Of a stretch of 37,449 nucleotides of DNA, positions 14,242-23,435 are shown piece after piece. A program made the position numbers and the translations under genes. Under the pieces are notes generated by a model, which saw only the letters and a list, made by a program, of their open reading frames with translations, had not been told where the DNA came from and ran no database searches. Every line of letters starts with the position of its first letter. Within the stretch, counting starts at the first letter, position 1. The DNA comes from Chloroflexota bacterium (GTDB lineage Bacteria > Chloroflexota > Anaerolineae > Promineifilales > Promineifilaceae): the NCBI GenBank assembly GCA_024223125.1, contig JAAEOP010000476.1:1-37449 (forward strand), in the 5' to 3' direction.

Positions 14242-17217
14242 ATGAAGAAAAAGTGGATAATTATTACAGGATTTGTTTTACTATTCGCCGCAGTCATAGC
14301 TCAGGGATTAAACCAATCAGCTTCTGCGGCCGCATCAAAAGAAACCAATGTATGGATTGCGGAGAAACCTTCTCCAGAAACGTTTTCTCCGCCTACCAAT
14401 CAGATCATCATCAAATACAACGATACTTCTGAAATGGCCGCAGACAGTCCTGCTCGTCTAACACAGCTTAGTCAAAAAGCTGGTATACAGTTGGCTTACA
14501 GCCGTGATATGTCTGGTGGCGCCCACGTTTATGAACTGCCAACCCCTGTGCCTGTGAGTGACATTGACGCCCTGGCCCTAAAGCTGGAAGCTTTGCCAGA
14601 TGTTGCTTATGCTGAACCAGACCGTATTTTGCATATTGGCGACCGGCCGCAGCAAACTATCCTGGCCCCTAACCTCATTCCCAATGACACCCGATATAAC
14701 GAGCAGTGGCACTACATCTATGCCGCCAACACTTCCGAGGGTTTGAACTTACAACCAGCCTGGGACATCATCACCGGCACAGGTAATACCGTCGTCGCAG
14801 TCATTGATACGGGCATTTTGTTGGGTCACACAGATCTGACCGGAAAACTTGTGCAAGGGTATGATTTTATTGTGGATATTCCAACTGCAAACGATGGCGA
14901 CGGCCGTGACAGCGACCCCTCCGACCCCGGCGACTGGACCAACGTCAATGAATGTTTCTCTGGTTGGCCTGGTTCCCCCAGTTCCTGGCACGGCACACAT
15001 GTAGGGGGCACGATTGGCGCGGCAACGAATAACAATCTGGGCGTAGCCGGCGTTAGCTGGAATACCAGATTGCTGCCCGTCCGTGTTTTGGGTAAATGCG
15101 GCGGCTTTACTTCCGATATTATTGATGGGATGCGTTGGTCGGCGGGTATTGTTGTACCGGGTGTGCCCACTAATACGAACCCGGCTAAAGTATTAAACTT
15201 GAGTTTGGGTGGCGGCGGCGCCTGTTCTGCAAGCCAACAAACGGCTATTGATGATATTGTCAATGCAGGCAGTGTTGTTGTAGTAGCGGCCGGTAATGAA
15301 AACCAGGATGCCAGCAATGTGAACCCGGCAAATTGTAATAATGTCATTACCGTGGCCGCCAATGATCGTGGCGGCGATAAGGCTTCATACAGTAATTTTG
15401 GCAGCGTGGTAGAAGTGACAGCGCCAGGCGGTGAAACAGCCACAATTACCAATGGTGTATTGTCCACGCTAGATTCAGGCACAACAACCCCGGCCAATGA
15501 TAACGCTTATGCTTTTTATCAGGGAACCAGTATGGCTACGCCCCATGTAGCCGGTCTGGTTTCCTTGATGCTGGATTATGACCCCACCTTGATGCCCGGT
15601 CAGGCAAGCGCATTATTGCAAAGTTCGGCCCGGCCGTTTCCCTCTGGCAGCAGTTGCAATACAAGCATTTGTGGCGCTGGCATTGTAGATGCAGAGCGTG
15701 TTTTGAACGCCATGAACAATTCAGGCAATGTCATTGCGAATCCGGGGTTTGAAGACGGCCGTACCGACTGGACAGAATTTTCAAGTAACGGTTTCATCTT
15801 GATCTTCGATGACAGTATACTGCCTGTCACGCCCCATAATGGTAGTTGGGCCGCCTGGTTGGCCGGGGAAGTTGATGAGGTTAGTTATATTGAACAAAAC
15901 ATCACTGTACCCATTTCTAACACCACACTTTCATATTGGCATTGGATTGTTTCGCAAGAATCTAATTGCGCCAATGATCTGGCTGGGGTTATCATTAATG
16001 GCAATGTGAGTCCCTCAGCAGATATCTACCCCCTGTGTGTTGGGACAGAAACAGGGGGTTGGGTACAACATTTTGTGGATTTATCCACCTATGCTGGGCA
16101 GAATATTTCCTTGCGAATCCAGGCTCAAACAGATACAAATTCGTTGATCAGCCATCTCTTTGTGGATGATTTCTTGTTCCAAGCAGGCGCCTCCAATCCT
16201 ATAACGGACACACTGACGAACAGTGCCATAACGGGCACGGTGGGATCAACTGTTATTCACGATTTGACATTCACAAACATAGGCAGCAGTGAGGCGTTTA
16301 CTTTGACCGCCGGTCAATATACCTGGCCTACCACGTTGTTAACAACTTCGCCTTTGAGCGTTTTGCAAGGGATGACAGCTACCATATCTATACAGGTGGA
16401 TATTCCCTTAACTGTCTATGGAGGCGATATGGACAGTTTTGTATTGCAGGCTGAATCCACGAGCCAACCCGGTGTTGTCATCACCGGAACTGGCGCTACC
16501 AGTATCCCGGTTGTAGCTGATCTGGCCGCTTCTGGAAATTCAAGTCAGTCTGGATTTCCTGGTGAGTCAATCACTTACACTGTTGCCATTACAAACCAGG
16601 GGAATCTTACCGATACTTTTGATCTGACTATGGGTGTTTCTAATTGGCCGGTAACAAGTACAGTCACGGCCGTTGGCCCCCTGGCTCCTGACTCTACAAT
16701 TCCTGTTGAAATAGTCGTCTCGGTGGGTTCAGGAACAGATGACAGTGTGAATGTAACCTTTACCTCCACGAATGACAGCGCGGTTTCACAAACTGTCACC
16801 CTCGTTACCAACGCTCTCCGCGAATACCAGATTTATTTGCCTGCTATCCAAAAACCAATCCCTTGTTTTAAGGTGTGCTGGGATGATGGGCCAGAACGCA
16901 ATCCTAACAATTCCAGAGACGCGGCGGACGCCAACGGCTTGCTTTGTGATGGGGTGACAATTAGCGGCGTTTTTGATGACCAGAGTGATTACTATGCCAT
17001 GCAGACAGGAACCGATGGGGTGATTGATATTTCGTTAACAGGTTACACCGGAAATGACGCCCAAATTTTGCTACTTTACCAGGGGAATCTGGTGACACAA
17101 GGGGTTACCCCCGATTACCACATTCAGCACATCGGGCCGGCCGGACAATATCACATTCGCGTGTTTATTCCCATCGCCAACAACATCAAATATTTCCTAA
17201 ACGTCAATTTCCCATAA
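14242..17217 (+). CDS. Large secreted subtilisin-like serine protease (S8 family)
   Basis: 991 residues. Signal peptide ~1-31 ending ASA-AA. An inhibitor I9-like propeptide follows (~50-135, NQIIIKYND to DVAYAEPDRI). The S8 domain (~150-490) has the triad D189 (AVIDTG), H250 (SSWHGTHVGGT) and S430 (YQGTSMATPHVAG), with N352 (VVAAGNEN) at the oxyanion hole. After ~495 come a carbohydrate-binding/jelly-roll-like module (IANPGFEDG to VDDFLFQAG, ~498-650), two CARDB/NEW3-like beta domains (~650-860) and a bacterial pre-peptidase C-like C-terminal domain (~870-991). Eight or more cysteines lie in the mature part, in keeping with the DsbA/VKOR genes nearby. Likely role is extracellular protein breakdown. 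Its own ribosome-binding site is only AGGAAATTAG. Confidence 0.95.
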   Translation: MKKKWIIITGFVLLFAAVIAQGLNQSASAAASKETNVWIAEKPSPETFSPPTNQIIIKYNDTSEMAADSPARLTQLSQKAGIQLAYSRDMSGGAHVYELPTPVPVSDIDALALKLEALPDVAYAEPDRILHIGDRPQQTILAPNLIPNDTRYNEQWHYIYAANTSEGLNLQPAWDIITGTGNTVVAVIDTGILLGHTDLTGKLVQGYDFIVDIPTANDGDGRDSDPSDPGDWTNVNECFSGWPGSPSSWHGTHVGGTIGAATNNNLGVAGVSWNTRLLPVRVLGKCGGFTSDIIDGMRWSAGIVVPGVPTNTNPAKVLNLSLGGGGACSASQQTAIDDIVNAGSVVVVAAGNENQDASNVNPANCNNVITVAANDRGGDKASYSNFGSVVEVTAPGGETATITNGVLSTLDSGTTTPANDNAYAFYQGTSMATPHVAGLVSLMLDYDPTLMPGQASALLQSSARPFPSGSSCNTSICGAGIVDAERVLNAMNNSGNVIANPGFEDGRTDWTEFSSNGFILIFDDSILPVTPHNGSWAAWLAGEVDEVSYIEQNITVPISNTTLSYWHWIVSQESNCANDLAGVIINGNVSPSADIYPLCVGTETGGWVQHFVDLSTYAGQNISLRIQAQTDTNSLISHLFVDDFLFQAGASNPITDTLTNSAITGTVGSTVIHDLTFTNIGSSEAFTLTAGQYTWPTTLLTTSPLSVLQGMTATISIQVDIPLTVYGGDMDSFVLQAESTSQPGVVITGTGATSIPVVADLAASGNSSQSGFPGESITYTVAITNQGNLTDTFDLTMGVSNWPVTSTVTAVGPLAPDSTIPVEIVVSVGSGTDDSVNVTFTSTNDSAVSQTVTLVTNALREYQIYLPAIQKPIPCFKVCWDDGPERNPNNSRDAADANGLLCDGVTISGVFDDQSDYYAMQTGTDGVIDISLTGYTGNDAQILLLYQGNLVTQGVTPDYHIQHIGPAGQYHIRVFIPIANNIKYFLNVNFP

Positions 17218-17232
17218 CGGGGAAGATATTGT

Positions 17233-17300
17233 TGTAGGGGCGAGGCAACCGGGTATAACCTTTGCCACACAAAATACCTTGTCTCCGGTTGCCTCGCCCC
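17233..17300. repeat. GC-rich inverted repeat after the subtilisin gene
   Basis: GGGGCGAGGCAACCGG (about 17237-17252) is complementary to CCGGTTGCCTCGCCCC (about 17284-17299), a 16-bp perfect stem around a ~31-nt loop. It begins about 20 nt after the subtilisin stop. There is no T-run directly after it. It may be a dispersed repeat that also serves as the 3' end of the transcript. Confidence 0.7.
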
Positions 17301-17366
17301 CGTCATAAGGTTTTGGTGTACGGACGTCGCCCACCCAACCGCCGGCATTCTAGGCCCCAAATCCGG

Positions 17367-17489
17367 ATGATCGCGTTTTTAGACGAGGCGACGCGACATC
17401 TTTATTTACGTAAGGTGGGCGGCGGCTACACTTTTACCCATACGCTGCTGCAAGATTATTTTAAGGCGTTTGATCGTCGAGGCGGGTGA
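17367..17489 (+). pseudogene. C-terminal remnant, NACHT-type NTPase-like
   Basis: The ~40-residue frame MIAFLDEATRHLYLRKVGGGYTFTHTLLQDYFKAFDRRGG resembles the extreme C-terminus of NACHT-domain NTPases (pattern F-L-D-x-A-x-x-x-x-L-R-K-V-G-G-G-Y-x-F-x-H-x-x-L-x-x-Y-F). Nothing of the rest of the protein is visible upstream. Its end overlaps the end of the convergent phosphoesterase gene by ~29 nt. Judged a decayed fragment. Assignment is from pattern memory only. Confidence 0.4.
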
Positions 17490-18231
17490 ACAGCCATTTG
17501 AGAAAAGGGGCGCTGGGGTAATGGATTTGCTCGGCCTGGCGGAGCAGCGCCTGCCAATCGTAGGCTGCCTGACGATAGGTGATGGTGTACCCGTTTGGGT
17601 CGGCGTGAAGCAAGATGTAGTTGGCTCGTTTATCGGCCGTATTCGGGTTGCTCAGACTGCCGGGATTGACTAGATGACGGCCGTCCACATGCCGTTCTAC
17701 CGCGTAATGAGTATGTCCCACAAAAACCAGGTCGGCGTCACACTTCCCAAACAGTTTGCGTAATTGCTCATCGGTAGATTTGGGGCTGAGTCCCCAACTT
17801 TCATCTGTGCCTGGGGAAGCGTGGACGGCGAGCGCCTGACGGCCGTCGGGTAAAGTCAACCGTTGTTCCAGAGGCAGCGCGGCTAACCAATCAAACCAAC
17901 CGGCGGCCGTGACCATCCCTTGCGTCCAGGCAAACCCTTCATTCATCATTTTGAAGCGTTCAAGCAACGTGGTGTCCGCTTCAATTTCGGCCAGGGTAGG
18001 GCCGGGGCGGTCACCGTTACTAATGTAGCGGTCGGTGTTGCCGCGAATGAAAACAGTCTGGGGAGGCAGTTGGGACAGCCGCTCCAAAACCCCAACCGGA
18101 TCGGGGCCGATGGCGACATAATCTCCCAGCAGCCAAACATTGTCTACGCCACCTTGAGCTTGAATGTCGGCTAGAACCGCATCCAGAGCCAGACTGTTTC
18201 CGTGTATGTCTGAAAGAATAGCTAGTTTCAT
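17461..18231 (-). CDS. Calcineurin-like metallophosphoesterase (MJ0936/YfcE type)
   Basis: 256 residues in the compact metallophosphoesterase fold. Metal-binding motifs are in order: SDIHGN (D8, H10), GDYV, RGNTD, AVHASPG and FVGHTHY. The LVNPGSLSNP motif near residue 195 is typical of the MJ0936/YfcE subgroup, which hydrolyses phosphodiesters. No signal peptide, so cytoplasmic; the true substrate is unknown. It is a single gene. Upstream lie a hairpin (18252-18286) and the TRAP permease gene. The 3' end converges with the NACHT-like remnant. Confidence 0.9.
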   Translation of the reverse strand: MKLAILSDIHGNSLALDAVLADIQAQGGVDNVWLLGDYVAIGPDPVGVLERLSQLPPQTVFIRGNTDRYISNGDRPGPTLAEIEADTTLLERFKMMNEGFAWTQGMVTAAGWFDWLAALPLEQRLTLPDGRQALAVHASPGTDESWGLSPKSTDEQLRKLFGKCDADLVFVGHTHYAVERHVDGRHLVNPGSLSNPNTADKRANYILLHADPNGYTITYRQAAYDWQALLRQAEQIHYPSAPFLKWLFTRLDDQTP

Positions 18232-18251
18232 AGGATTCCAAAAAGTTCCTA

Positions 18252-18286
18252 CATCTTTTTCAAAACGATGCTTGAAAAAAGATGTA
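18252..18286. terminator. Hairpin between the TRAP and phosphoesterase genes
   Basis: ACATCTTTTTCAA (18252-18264) pairs with TTGAAAAAAGATGT (18273-18286), a 13-bp stem with one extra A. The stem's A/T runs would give a U-rich end on the minus strand, so it may end the TRAP transcript (gene stop at 18445). The core CTTTTTCAAAACG is shared with the hairpin at 26596-26635. Confidence 0.45.
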
Positions 18287-18444
18287 AACTCGGATAGGAA
18301 GGAACACGGATATTAATGTCACAGAATTTTGGGATGCAAAACGGCCGTAACTGAAAAATTTAGATCGTGCCCAGAAAACACCAAAATCAGCTTTTCATAA
18401 ACCTATGTGCCCCAACAAACGATTATCCAGATAAACTAATTAAC

Positions 18445-19782
18445 CTAATTGGCCTGATTAACCAACCACAATACTGTTGCCGGCACAAACATGACAATAA
18501 TTAAGGCAATTCCCTGAATGCCCATAAAGGGAATGGCTCCTTTGTGAATATCTAACGTTTCCACTTCTGGCGGGGCCACACTTTGCAAATAGAACAATGA
18601 AAAACCAACCGGCGGAGAGATAAAAGCCATGTTCAGGTTAATAGCCATCATCACGCTGAACCAGACCAGATCAATATCTAACGCCAGTGCGGCCGGAACA
18701 AAAATGGGCAACGCAATAAAGCTGATTTCCAGGAATTCCAGGTTGATGCCCAACAAAAAGATAGCAATGTTGGCAACGATGACAAAGCCCCAATAACCAC
18801 CTGGCAGATTGGTTAACAACTGCGTTGCAAATTGCTGGCCGCCTAAATTGTCGAATACTAAAGCAAATAAGGTTGAGCAGAACAGAATCATCAATACCAG
18901 GGCTGTAATGTTGGCTGTAGAACGGCCGGCTTGTTTTACAATCTTCCATTTCAGATTGCGATTTAAGGCGGCCAATACACAGGCGCCAAAAGCGCCCACA
19001 GCGCCAGCTTCTGTAGGTGTAGCCAGTCCTGAAAAAATACTACCCAAAACAGCAAAAATCAGGAGTAAAGGCGGTACGATAGCGATTAAGGAACGACGGG
19101 CCAGGGCGGCCCCTTTAAGTGTGCGATCCTCAGGGGGAATGGCCGGAGCGCGTTCTGGCTGGAAGAAAGCAACGATCAGCACATAAACGGCAAAAAGCCC
19201 AGATAGAATAAGGCCAGGTATTAAAGCGCCCACGAAAAGGTCGCTGACAGGAACACCGACCTGTTGGCTGAGAACGACCAGCACCAGACTGGGGGGTAGC
19301 AGTTGGGCCATTGTGCCAGAGGCAGTGATGACGCCGGTAGACAACTTATTGTCATAGCCATAACGGATCATGATAGGCAGCGCCAGCAGCCCCATGACGA
19401 TGACGGTGGCGGCAACAACGCCAGTAGCGGCCGCCAGCAGTGTACCCACAAACACCACCGCTAAAGCGAGACCCCCACGCATGGGTCCCATCAACATGCC
19501 AATCGTTTCCAACAGCATTTCGGCCAGCCCTGATTTCTCAAAGATAGCCCCCATAAATACGAAGAAAGGTATTGCCAGCAAGGTAAAATCGGACATGGAG
19601 CCAAACCAGCGGTTGGGTAGTAATCTGAGGATGTTCAGATCAAATGCGCCCAGCGCCAACCCAATAGCCCCGAAAATGATGGCTGTGCCGGCAAATGAAA
19701 ATGCAACTGGATAGCCGCTAAGAATAAGGAACAGGAATAACCCAAACATAACCAGAGCTATCCATTCAAATCCTGATCCCAT
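18445..19782 (-). CDS. TRAP transporter large permease subunit (DctM family)
   Basis: 445 residues, almost wholly hydrophobic, with about 12 membrane helices. This is the DctM-type channel subunit of a tripartite ATP-independent periplasmic transporter, which imports organic anions with sodium or protons. Family signs include an early [10 protein letters not shown] segment, the motif [23 protein letters not shown] and the later [15 protein letters not shown]. The C-terminal half ends [14 protein letters not shown]. The start is backed by CGAGGAG about 7 nt upstream. It follows dctQ on the same strand after 88 nt. Substrate cannot be deduced, and no DctP-type binding protein lies in the window. 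Confidence 0.93.
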   Translation of the reverse strand: MGSGFEWIALVMFGLFLFLILSGYPVAFSFAGTAIIFGAIGLALGAFDLNILRLLPNRWFGSMSDFTLLAIPFFVFMGAIFEKSGLAEMLLETIGMLMGPMRGGLALAVVFVGTLLAAATGVVAATVIVMGLLALPIMIRYGYDNKLSTGVITASGTMAQLLPPSLVLVVLSQQVGVPVSDLFVGALIPGLILSGLFAVYVLIVAFFQPERAPAIPPEDRTLKGAALARRSLIAIVPPLLLIFAVLGSIFSGLATPTEAGAVGAFGACVLAALNRNLKWKIVKQAGRSTANITALVLMILFCSTLFALVFDNLGGQQFATQLLTNLPGGYWGFVIVANIAIFLLGINLEFLEISFIALPIFVPAALALDIDLVWFSVMMAINLNMAFISPPVGFSLFYLQSVAPPEVETLDIHKGAIPFMGIQGIALIIVMFVPATVLWLVNQAN

Positions 19783-19870
19783 AAATTTTCTCCTCGTATA
19801 AATTGGACATCCTTGTCCAATTGCCCGAACAGGGATGTTTGGGCTACTAAATGATGTGATGCATCAATAA

Positions 19871-20470
19871 TTATTCAATGCGTAAGGGGGTTTCTAAATC
19901 GCGGGCTTCTTGCGTTTTTAGCTCGTCGATATCTTTGAGAATAGCCCACAGACGGATTAGTTCAACAACAGCCTGTAATAGCAATGTGATGAATGCTACC
20001 AGGATCATTGTTTTAATAGGGGCGCGAGGCAGTCCGCTGGGGTCTGGTGAAAGTTCCCAGGTTCCCCAGTCGCCGTTTGGAAGGCGACCCCAAGATATGA
20101 GTATGGGGTTGATGGAGACAACGATGCCTAAAATGCAAAATGGAACCAAGGCCACGATATGGCCTACAAAGTCAATAAGAGCTTTCCGTTTGGGGCTTTG
20201 GTCAGCGTACCAAAAGTCTACCCGCACGTTGATGTTGTGTTTAAGAATATAGGCGAAACCAAAGATGAAAATAAGGGAATAAAGATACCATTGTAGTTCG
20301 ATGACTAAGTTGGATGTTAGACGTTGGCCGATAAATTGTCCCACATAGCGCAGGACAACGTTGGTGAACCCAATAGCGACTGTAATAATAACCAGATACA
20401 TGGCAATTGTACCCAGACTTTCTATTATTTTTTCAACGACTTTGATGTAGAGAAGGAGGATACGATTCAT
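19871..20470 (-). CDS. TRAP transporter small permease subunit (DctQ family)
   Basis: 199 residues with four predicted membrane helices (~12-33, 55-75, 95-118, 150-170). DctQ is the small subunit that pairs with DctM. Hallmarks are ITVAIGFTNVVLRYVGQF, then LQWYLYSLIFIFGFAYILKHNINVRVD, the usual RVD-containing second/third helix region. The larger-than-usual loop (SINPILISWGRLPNGDWGTWELSPD) suits the mannitol/chloroaromatic-type branch. It lies 37 nt after the uspA-like gene, so UspA-DctQ-DctM is probably one operon. The ribosome-binding site is weak (GCAGGT). Confidence 0.9.
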   Translation of the reverse strand: MNRILLLYIKVVEKIIESLGTIAMYLVIITVAIGFTNVVLRYVGQFIGQRLTSNLVIELQWYLYSLIFIFGFAYILKHNINVRVDFWYADQSPKRKALIDFVGHIVALVPFCILGIVVSINPILISWGRLPNGDWGTWELSPDPSGLPRAPIKTMILVAFITLLLQAVVELIRLWAILKDIDELKTQEARDLETPLRIE

Positions 20471-20506
20471 CGGTTTTACCTGCGGGCAGGGTTGGTGGGT
20501 CAGTTA

Positions 20507-20959
20507 TTAAAAATCCTTTTCTGGTGGACGAATGAGCAGGACGGGCACGGTGGCTTTATTGATTACTTTTTCGGCGATGTTGCCAAACATGAGCCGTCTG
20601 ACACCGGTAAAGCCGTGGGTACTCATGATGATGGTGTCGGCGTTTTCTGTTTCGATGGCTTTGAGGATCATGATATGGACGGGTTCACCTTTGAGGATAA
20701 CGGCCGTAACCTGGAACCCGTCATTACGCAGTAGTGCTTCCTTTTGATGCAGATAGTCTGTAGCATCTTCTGTTTCTATTTCTAAAGCAATGTCTTCACT
20801 TTCTGGAACTTCCGCACGCATTTCAGCTTCCCAAATGGAGGGCACGACATGTAAAAGGATGATGTGGGCGGCATACTTTTGGGCTAGAGATAGGGCATAC
20901 GTTAACGCCAGTTCACCAAATTGAGAACCATCAAGCGGAACAAGTAGATTTTGAAACAT
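20507..20959 (-). CDS. Universal stress protein upstream of the TRAP permease genes
   Basis: 150 residues, UspA fold: MFQNLLVPLDGSQ at the start, and STHGFTGVRRLMFGNIAEKV near 115-135, close to the ATP-binding consensus G-2x-G-9x-G(S/T), so it may bind ATP. It sits first in an apparent operon with dctQ and dctM. Halomonas elongata TeaD is a UspA protein encoded with the TeaABC ectoine TRAP transporter and modulates uptake, so a TeaD-like role is inferred. An ATG at 20966 in another frame is better spaced from the GAGGAG site than the true start at 20959. That tiny frame encodes only MAYVSKSTCSA and might lower UspA translation. Confidence 0.9.
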   Translation of the reverse strand: MFQNLLVPLDGSQFGELALTYALSLAQKYAAHIILLHVVPSIWEAEMRAEVPESEDIALEIETEDATDYLHQKEALLRNDGFQVTAVILKGEPVHIMILKAIETENADTIIMSTHGFTGVRRLMFGNIAEKVINKATVPVLLIRPPEKDF

Positions 20960-20998
20960 AAGCCATTGTGTCTCCTCTTCATTGAAAACAGCGGCCTA

Positions 20999-21028
20999 AT
21001 GTTACGTCAACTTGGAAGGAACTGTCAA
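20999..21028 (-). promoter_or_regulatory. Predicted promoter of the UspA-DctQ-DctM operon
   Basis: Minus strand: perfect -35 TTGACA (21028-21023), 18-nt spacer, -10 TAACAT (21004-20999, 4/6). Transcription would start near 20992, giving a leader of about 33 nt with GAGGAG inside it. Confidence 0.55.
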
Positions 21029-21064
21029 ACTTTAATGAATACTTGGATATTTCTAATTTTGAAC

Positions 21065-21100
21065 AAAATCCCCAACGCAAATTTCTGTATTGGGGATTTT
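21065..21100. terminator. Terminator-like hairpin
   Basis: AAAATCCCCAA (21065-21075) pairs with TTGGGGATTTT (21090-21100), an 11-bp perfect stem with a 14-nt loop and A/T flanks on both sides. Read on the minus strand, it ends in a U-rich tract and lies ~90 nt after the Tat-lipoprotein stop. It separates that gene from the UspA-TRAP operon. Confidence 0.7.
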
Positions 21101-21142
21101 GCAGCCTTGTAATCTCCCGGAGGATTGATGCCAGGGAGGTCG

Positions 21143-21183
21143 GTTGTACGGTAAAAGCCTCCGGGAGGTTATTACCGTACAAC
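21143..21183. terminator. Strong stem-loop directly after the Tat-lipoprotein gene
   Basis: GTTGTACGGTAA (21143-21154) pairs perfectly with TTACCGTACAAC (21172-21183). The loop contains the self-complementary CCTCCGGGAGG, which is also complementary to CTCCCGGAGG at ~21114-21123, so two alternative folds are possible. On the minus strand it lies 8 nt after the stop codon at 21191. Together with the hairpin at 21065-21100 it forms a tandem 3'-end structure. Confidence 0.6.
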
Positions 21184-21190
21184 TTATTTC

Positions 21191-22327
21191 TTAGATGCCA
21201 AACGTGTTGGGAGCCAGAATGGGGGCCGGGCAATTTACTACAAACCCGTTGGGATGTGTATCGGGGACACCCAGGAATTCTTCCAGTTCACCCGCATCAA
21301 TGGCTTCTCGAATTTCGGTGGAGGAGCGCAAGACATGCGGTTCTGTGCCATCAGTCCATTTGAGGGCACGATGGTCCCAGAAGGGACTCCAGGCAGGTTG
21401 TCCGGCTTCATTATCAAAGATGGCCGGTTGGAAGCCCATCACGCCGCTGCCTTCAATGCCATTCACAAAAATCCAGATTTCATCAGTGGCGGCCAAATCT
21501 AAAAGCTTCTGGTTGGGGGCAGATGGAGGAACGCTCATCATGGGGGCCATGCCGGGCAGAGAGGTGTCAGTGAGGATGTAGCGGCTACCAGGGAAACATT
21601 GGTGCAGTTTGAAGGTGACAGTCATATTACCGGTGTCAATTGATTCCATAAGCTGCCCTTTGCCCAGGGTTTCTTTCTTTTCATCGTCTACCGCCAGTTC
21701 ACCACCAGCCCACTTGACGAGGGGGTAGTTGACGAAAACGGCGCTTTCTTCAAGTGTGGCGCGGCCGTCGGCCGCGGCCGCTTCTACTGCTTCGGCCGAT
21801 TCCAATACCAAACTATCATCACTAACAGATACATTTTTGACCTGGAATAAGGATGTGAAGGTTTCACCATCATCGGGGGTGCTGCTTAATATAGGTGGGC
21901 GGCCGTCGCTGAACAGATAGATTGATTCGGCCACCTCCTTCCCATTGGCTAACAAAGGCACATGCACCAGCCCCACTTCTTGGGCAAACGACTGGTCGGA
22001 GCTATCGGTACGAATAAAGTAGACGGGATTGTCATTGTGCCGCCCTTCCTGCAAGCGGAAGGTGACAGAACCATATTGGCCGGCCCACTCATCGCTCTCC
22101 AAAACAAAATCCAAGACATCTTCGACCATAACTTTGGCTTCGGATTCTGGAGATGGGGTGGCTGTGGCTCGTGGCGCAACGGTGGCTGCCCCACTAGATT
22201 CAGCCGCATTGCTGCCGCTGCCATTGGCCCCACAGGCAGCTAGTAAGGCTGCCCCGGAACTGATAGCCGTCAGGCGTAAAAATTGTCGCCGAGATACACT
22301 ATTATGAAGCTTGATTTTTTGTGACAT
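21191..22327 (-). CDS. Tat-exported lipoprotein with DUF7482-like domains
   Basis: 378 residues. The N-terminus has a twin-arginine signal (SRRQFLRL, R13-R14) ending in a lipobox ALLAAC (C32), so it is folded before export and lipid-anchored outside. Residues ~33-62 are an Ala/Ser/Pro linker. The mature part appears to be two related DUF7482-like regions: ~65-175 (ESDEWAGQYGSVTFRLQEGR) and ~230-378, the latter with FVNGIEGSGVMGFQPAIFD and a LKWTDG segment. Function of this domain is unknown; Tat export suggests a cofactor or metal bound in the cytoplasm. A strong AGGAGG precedes the ATG. It is not a DctP-type binding protein despite lying near the TRAP genes. Confidence 0.8.
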   Translation of the reverse strand: MSQKIKLHNSVSRRQFLRLTAISSGAALLAACGANGSGSNAAESSGAATVAPRATATPSPESEAKVMVEDVLDFVLESDEWAGQYGSVTFRLQEGRHNDNPVYFIRTDSSDQSFAQEVGLVHVPLLANGKEVAESIYLFSDGRPPILSSTPDDGETFTSLFQVKNVSVSDDSLVLESAEAVEAAAADGRATLEESAVFVNYPLVKWAGGELAVDDEKKETLGKGQLMESIDTGNMTVTFKLHQCFPGSRYILTDTSLPGMAPMMSVPPSAPNQKLLDLAATDEIWIFVNGIEGSGVMGFQPAIFDNEAGQPAWSPFWDHRALKWTDGTEPHVLRSSTEIREAIDAGELEEFLGVPDTHPNGFVVNCPAPILAPNTFGI

Positions 22328-22563
22328 AGAGTTGTCCTCCTAAATTATTGTGAGTTTGGGAAATAAGATAGAACTCGCAGCCACAACTTGACATAGGGTG
22401 GGGAGTGTGCCAATATTGCGCTTGATCACGGCCGTTCAGTTTATGGACTGCGGTTAATTGCCAGCGCCCACATTCTCTGCCAGGAGTTGTGTGGGCACTT
22501 TGGCTATTGTAATAAAAGGAGTTGGGGGTTTGTGTAAGTCAGCCTACGTGGGGAAAATGTTTA

Positions 22564-23409
22564 TCAATCCAGCAGTTTATTTAGGTACCATTTACCAGAT
22601 AGCAGGCTGTTGACATCTTTAGCCAAGTCGCCAGCCATAGCATAGCGGTCGGCAGGATCTTTGGCCAGTGTCTTGTTCAAAATATCATCCCAGGGCAAGC
22701 GCGATTGGGGTAACTGCTCTTGCACACTGGGAATGGGTTCTGTCAGGTGGGCCATGATGGTGTAAACTACGGTGTCTTTTTTGAAGGGGAGTTGGCCGGT
22801 GAGCATGAGGAAAAGAACAATGCCTAGTGCGTACACATCGGCACGGCCGTCTAGTTTTTGGTTCCCTTGAATTTGCTCTGGACTCATATACTCTACTGTG
22901 CCGATGAAGGTGTTGTCGGCCGTTAAATCAGCCCCGCCTTCCGTATTCTTGGCAATGCCAAAATCGGACAAAAAGGCTTCTCCTTTGGAGTTAAACAAAA
23001 TATTGGCCGGTTTAATATCCCGATGAATGATGTTTTTACGGTGGGCTTCATCTAGCGCTGCGGCCATACGCTCAATAATTGGCGCAATGGTCTGCAACTT
23101 CATCGGCCCCTTTTCCAGACGGTCTTCCAAAGCGCCCCCATTCATATAGCGCATGACAATATACGACTGGTCTCCCTGATGCCCAAAATCATAGATAGGC
23201 ACAATAGACGGGTGTTCCAAATTGGCAATCGTTTCCGCTTCATTTTGGAAACGATCAAAAAAAGCAGGGTCAGTCATTAGTTGGGCAGACATCACCTTAA
23301 TGGCTACTTCCCGTCGAATAAGGGGATCATGTCCTAAAAACACAGTGGCCATGCCACCATGACCCAACTGTTTGATTATCTTGTAACGTCCTATTCTTTC
23401 AGCAGTCAT
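22564..23409 (-). CDS. Soluble Ser/Thr protein kinase (PknB-like, Hanks type)
   Basis: 281 residues forming just the kinase domain, with no membrane helix or sensor domain, which is short for bacterial Hanks kinases. Motifs: glycine loop GHGGMATVF (17-25), catalytic lysine K38 in VAIKVM, E in the C-helix (FQNEAE), HRDIKPANIL (D131), DFG (D149), and GTVEYMSPEQ at the end of the activation segment. All catalytic residues are present, so it should be active. Targets unknown. It has a good promoter (23436-23464) and AGAGGA ribosome-binding site. It lies downstream of, and in the same direction as, the small membrane protein and cytochrome genes. Confidence 0.94.
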   Translation of the reverse strand: MTAERIGRYKIIKQLGHGGMATVFLGHDPLIRREVAIKVMSAQLMTDPAFFDRFQNEAETIANLEHPSIVPIYDFGHQGDQSYIVMRYMNGGALEDRLEKGPMKLQTIAPIIERMAAALDEAHRKNIIHRDIKPANILFNSKGEAFLSDFGIAKNTEGGADLTADNTFIGTVEYMSPEQIQGNQKLDGRADVYALGIVLFLMLTGQLPFKKDTVVYTIMAHLTEPIPSVQEQLPQSRLPWDDILNKTLAKDPADRYAMAGDLAKDVNSLLSGKWYLNKLLD

Positions 23410-23435
23410 AAATTCCTCTACCTGAATCTTACCAG

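Noticed and set aside
14826..15497. A 223-codon minus-strand frame opposite the subtilisin catalytic domain
   Set aside because: It mirrors the conserved S8 domain in the other strand; the product is low-complexity and has no family match.
21191..22327. The Tat lipoprotein as the missing TRAP binding protein
   Set aside because: It lacks the DctP fold features, has DUF7482-like regions, and is separated from the UspA-TRAP operon by two hairpins and that operon's own promoter.
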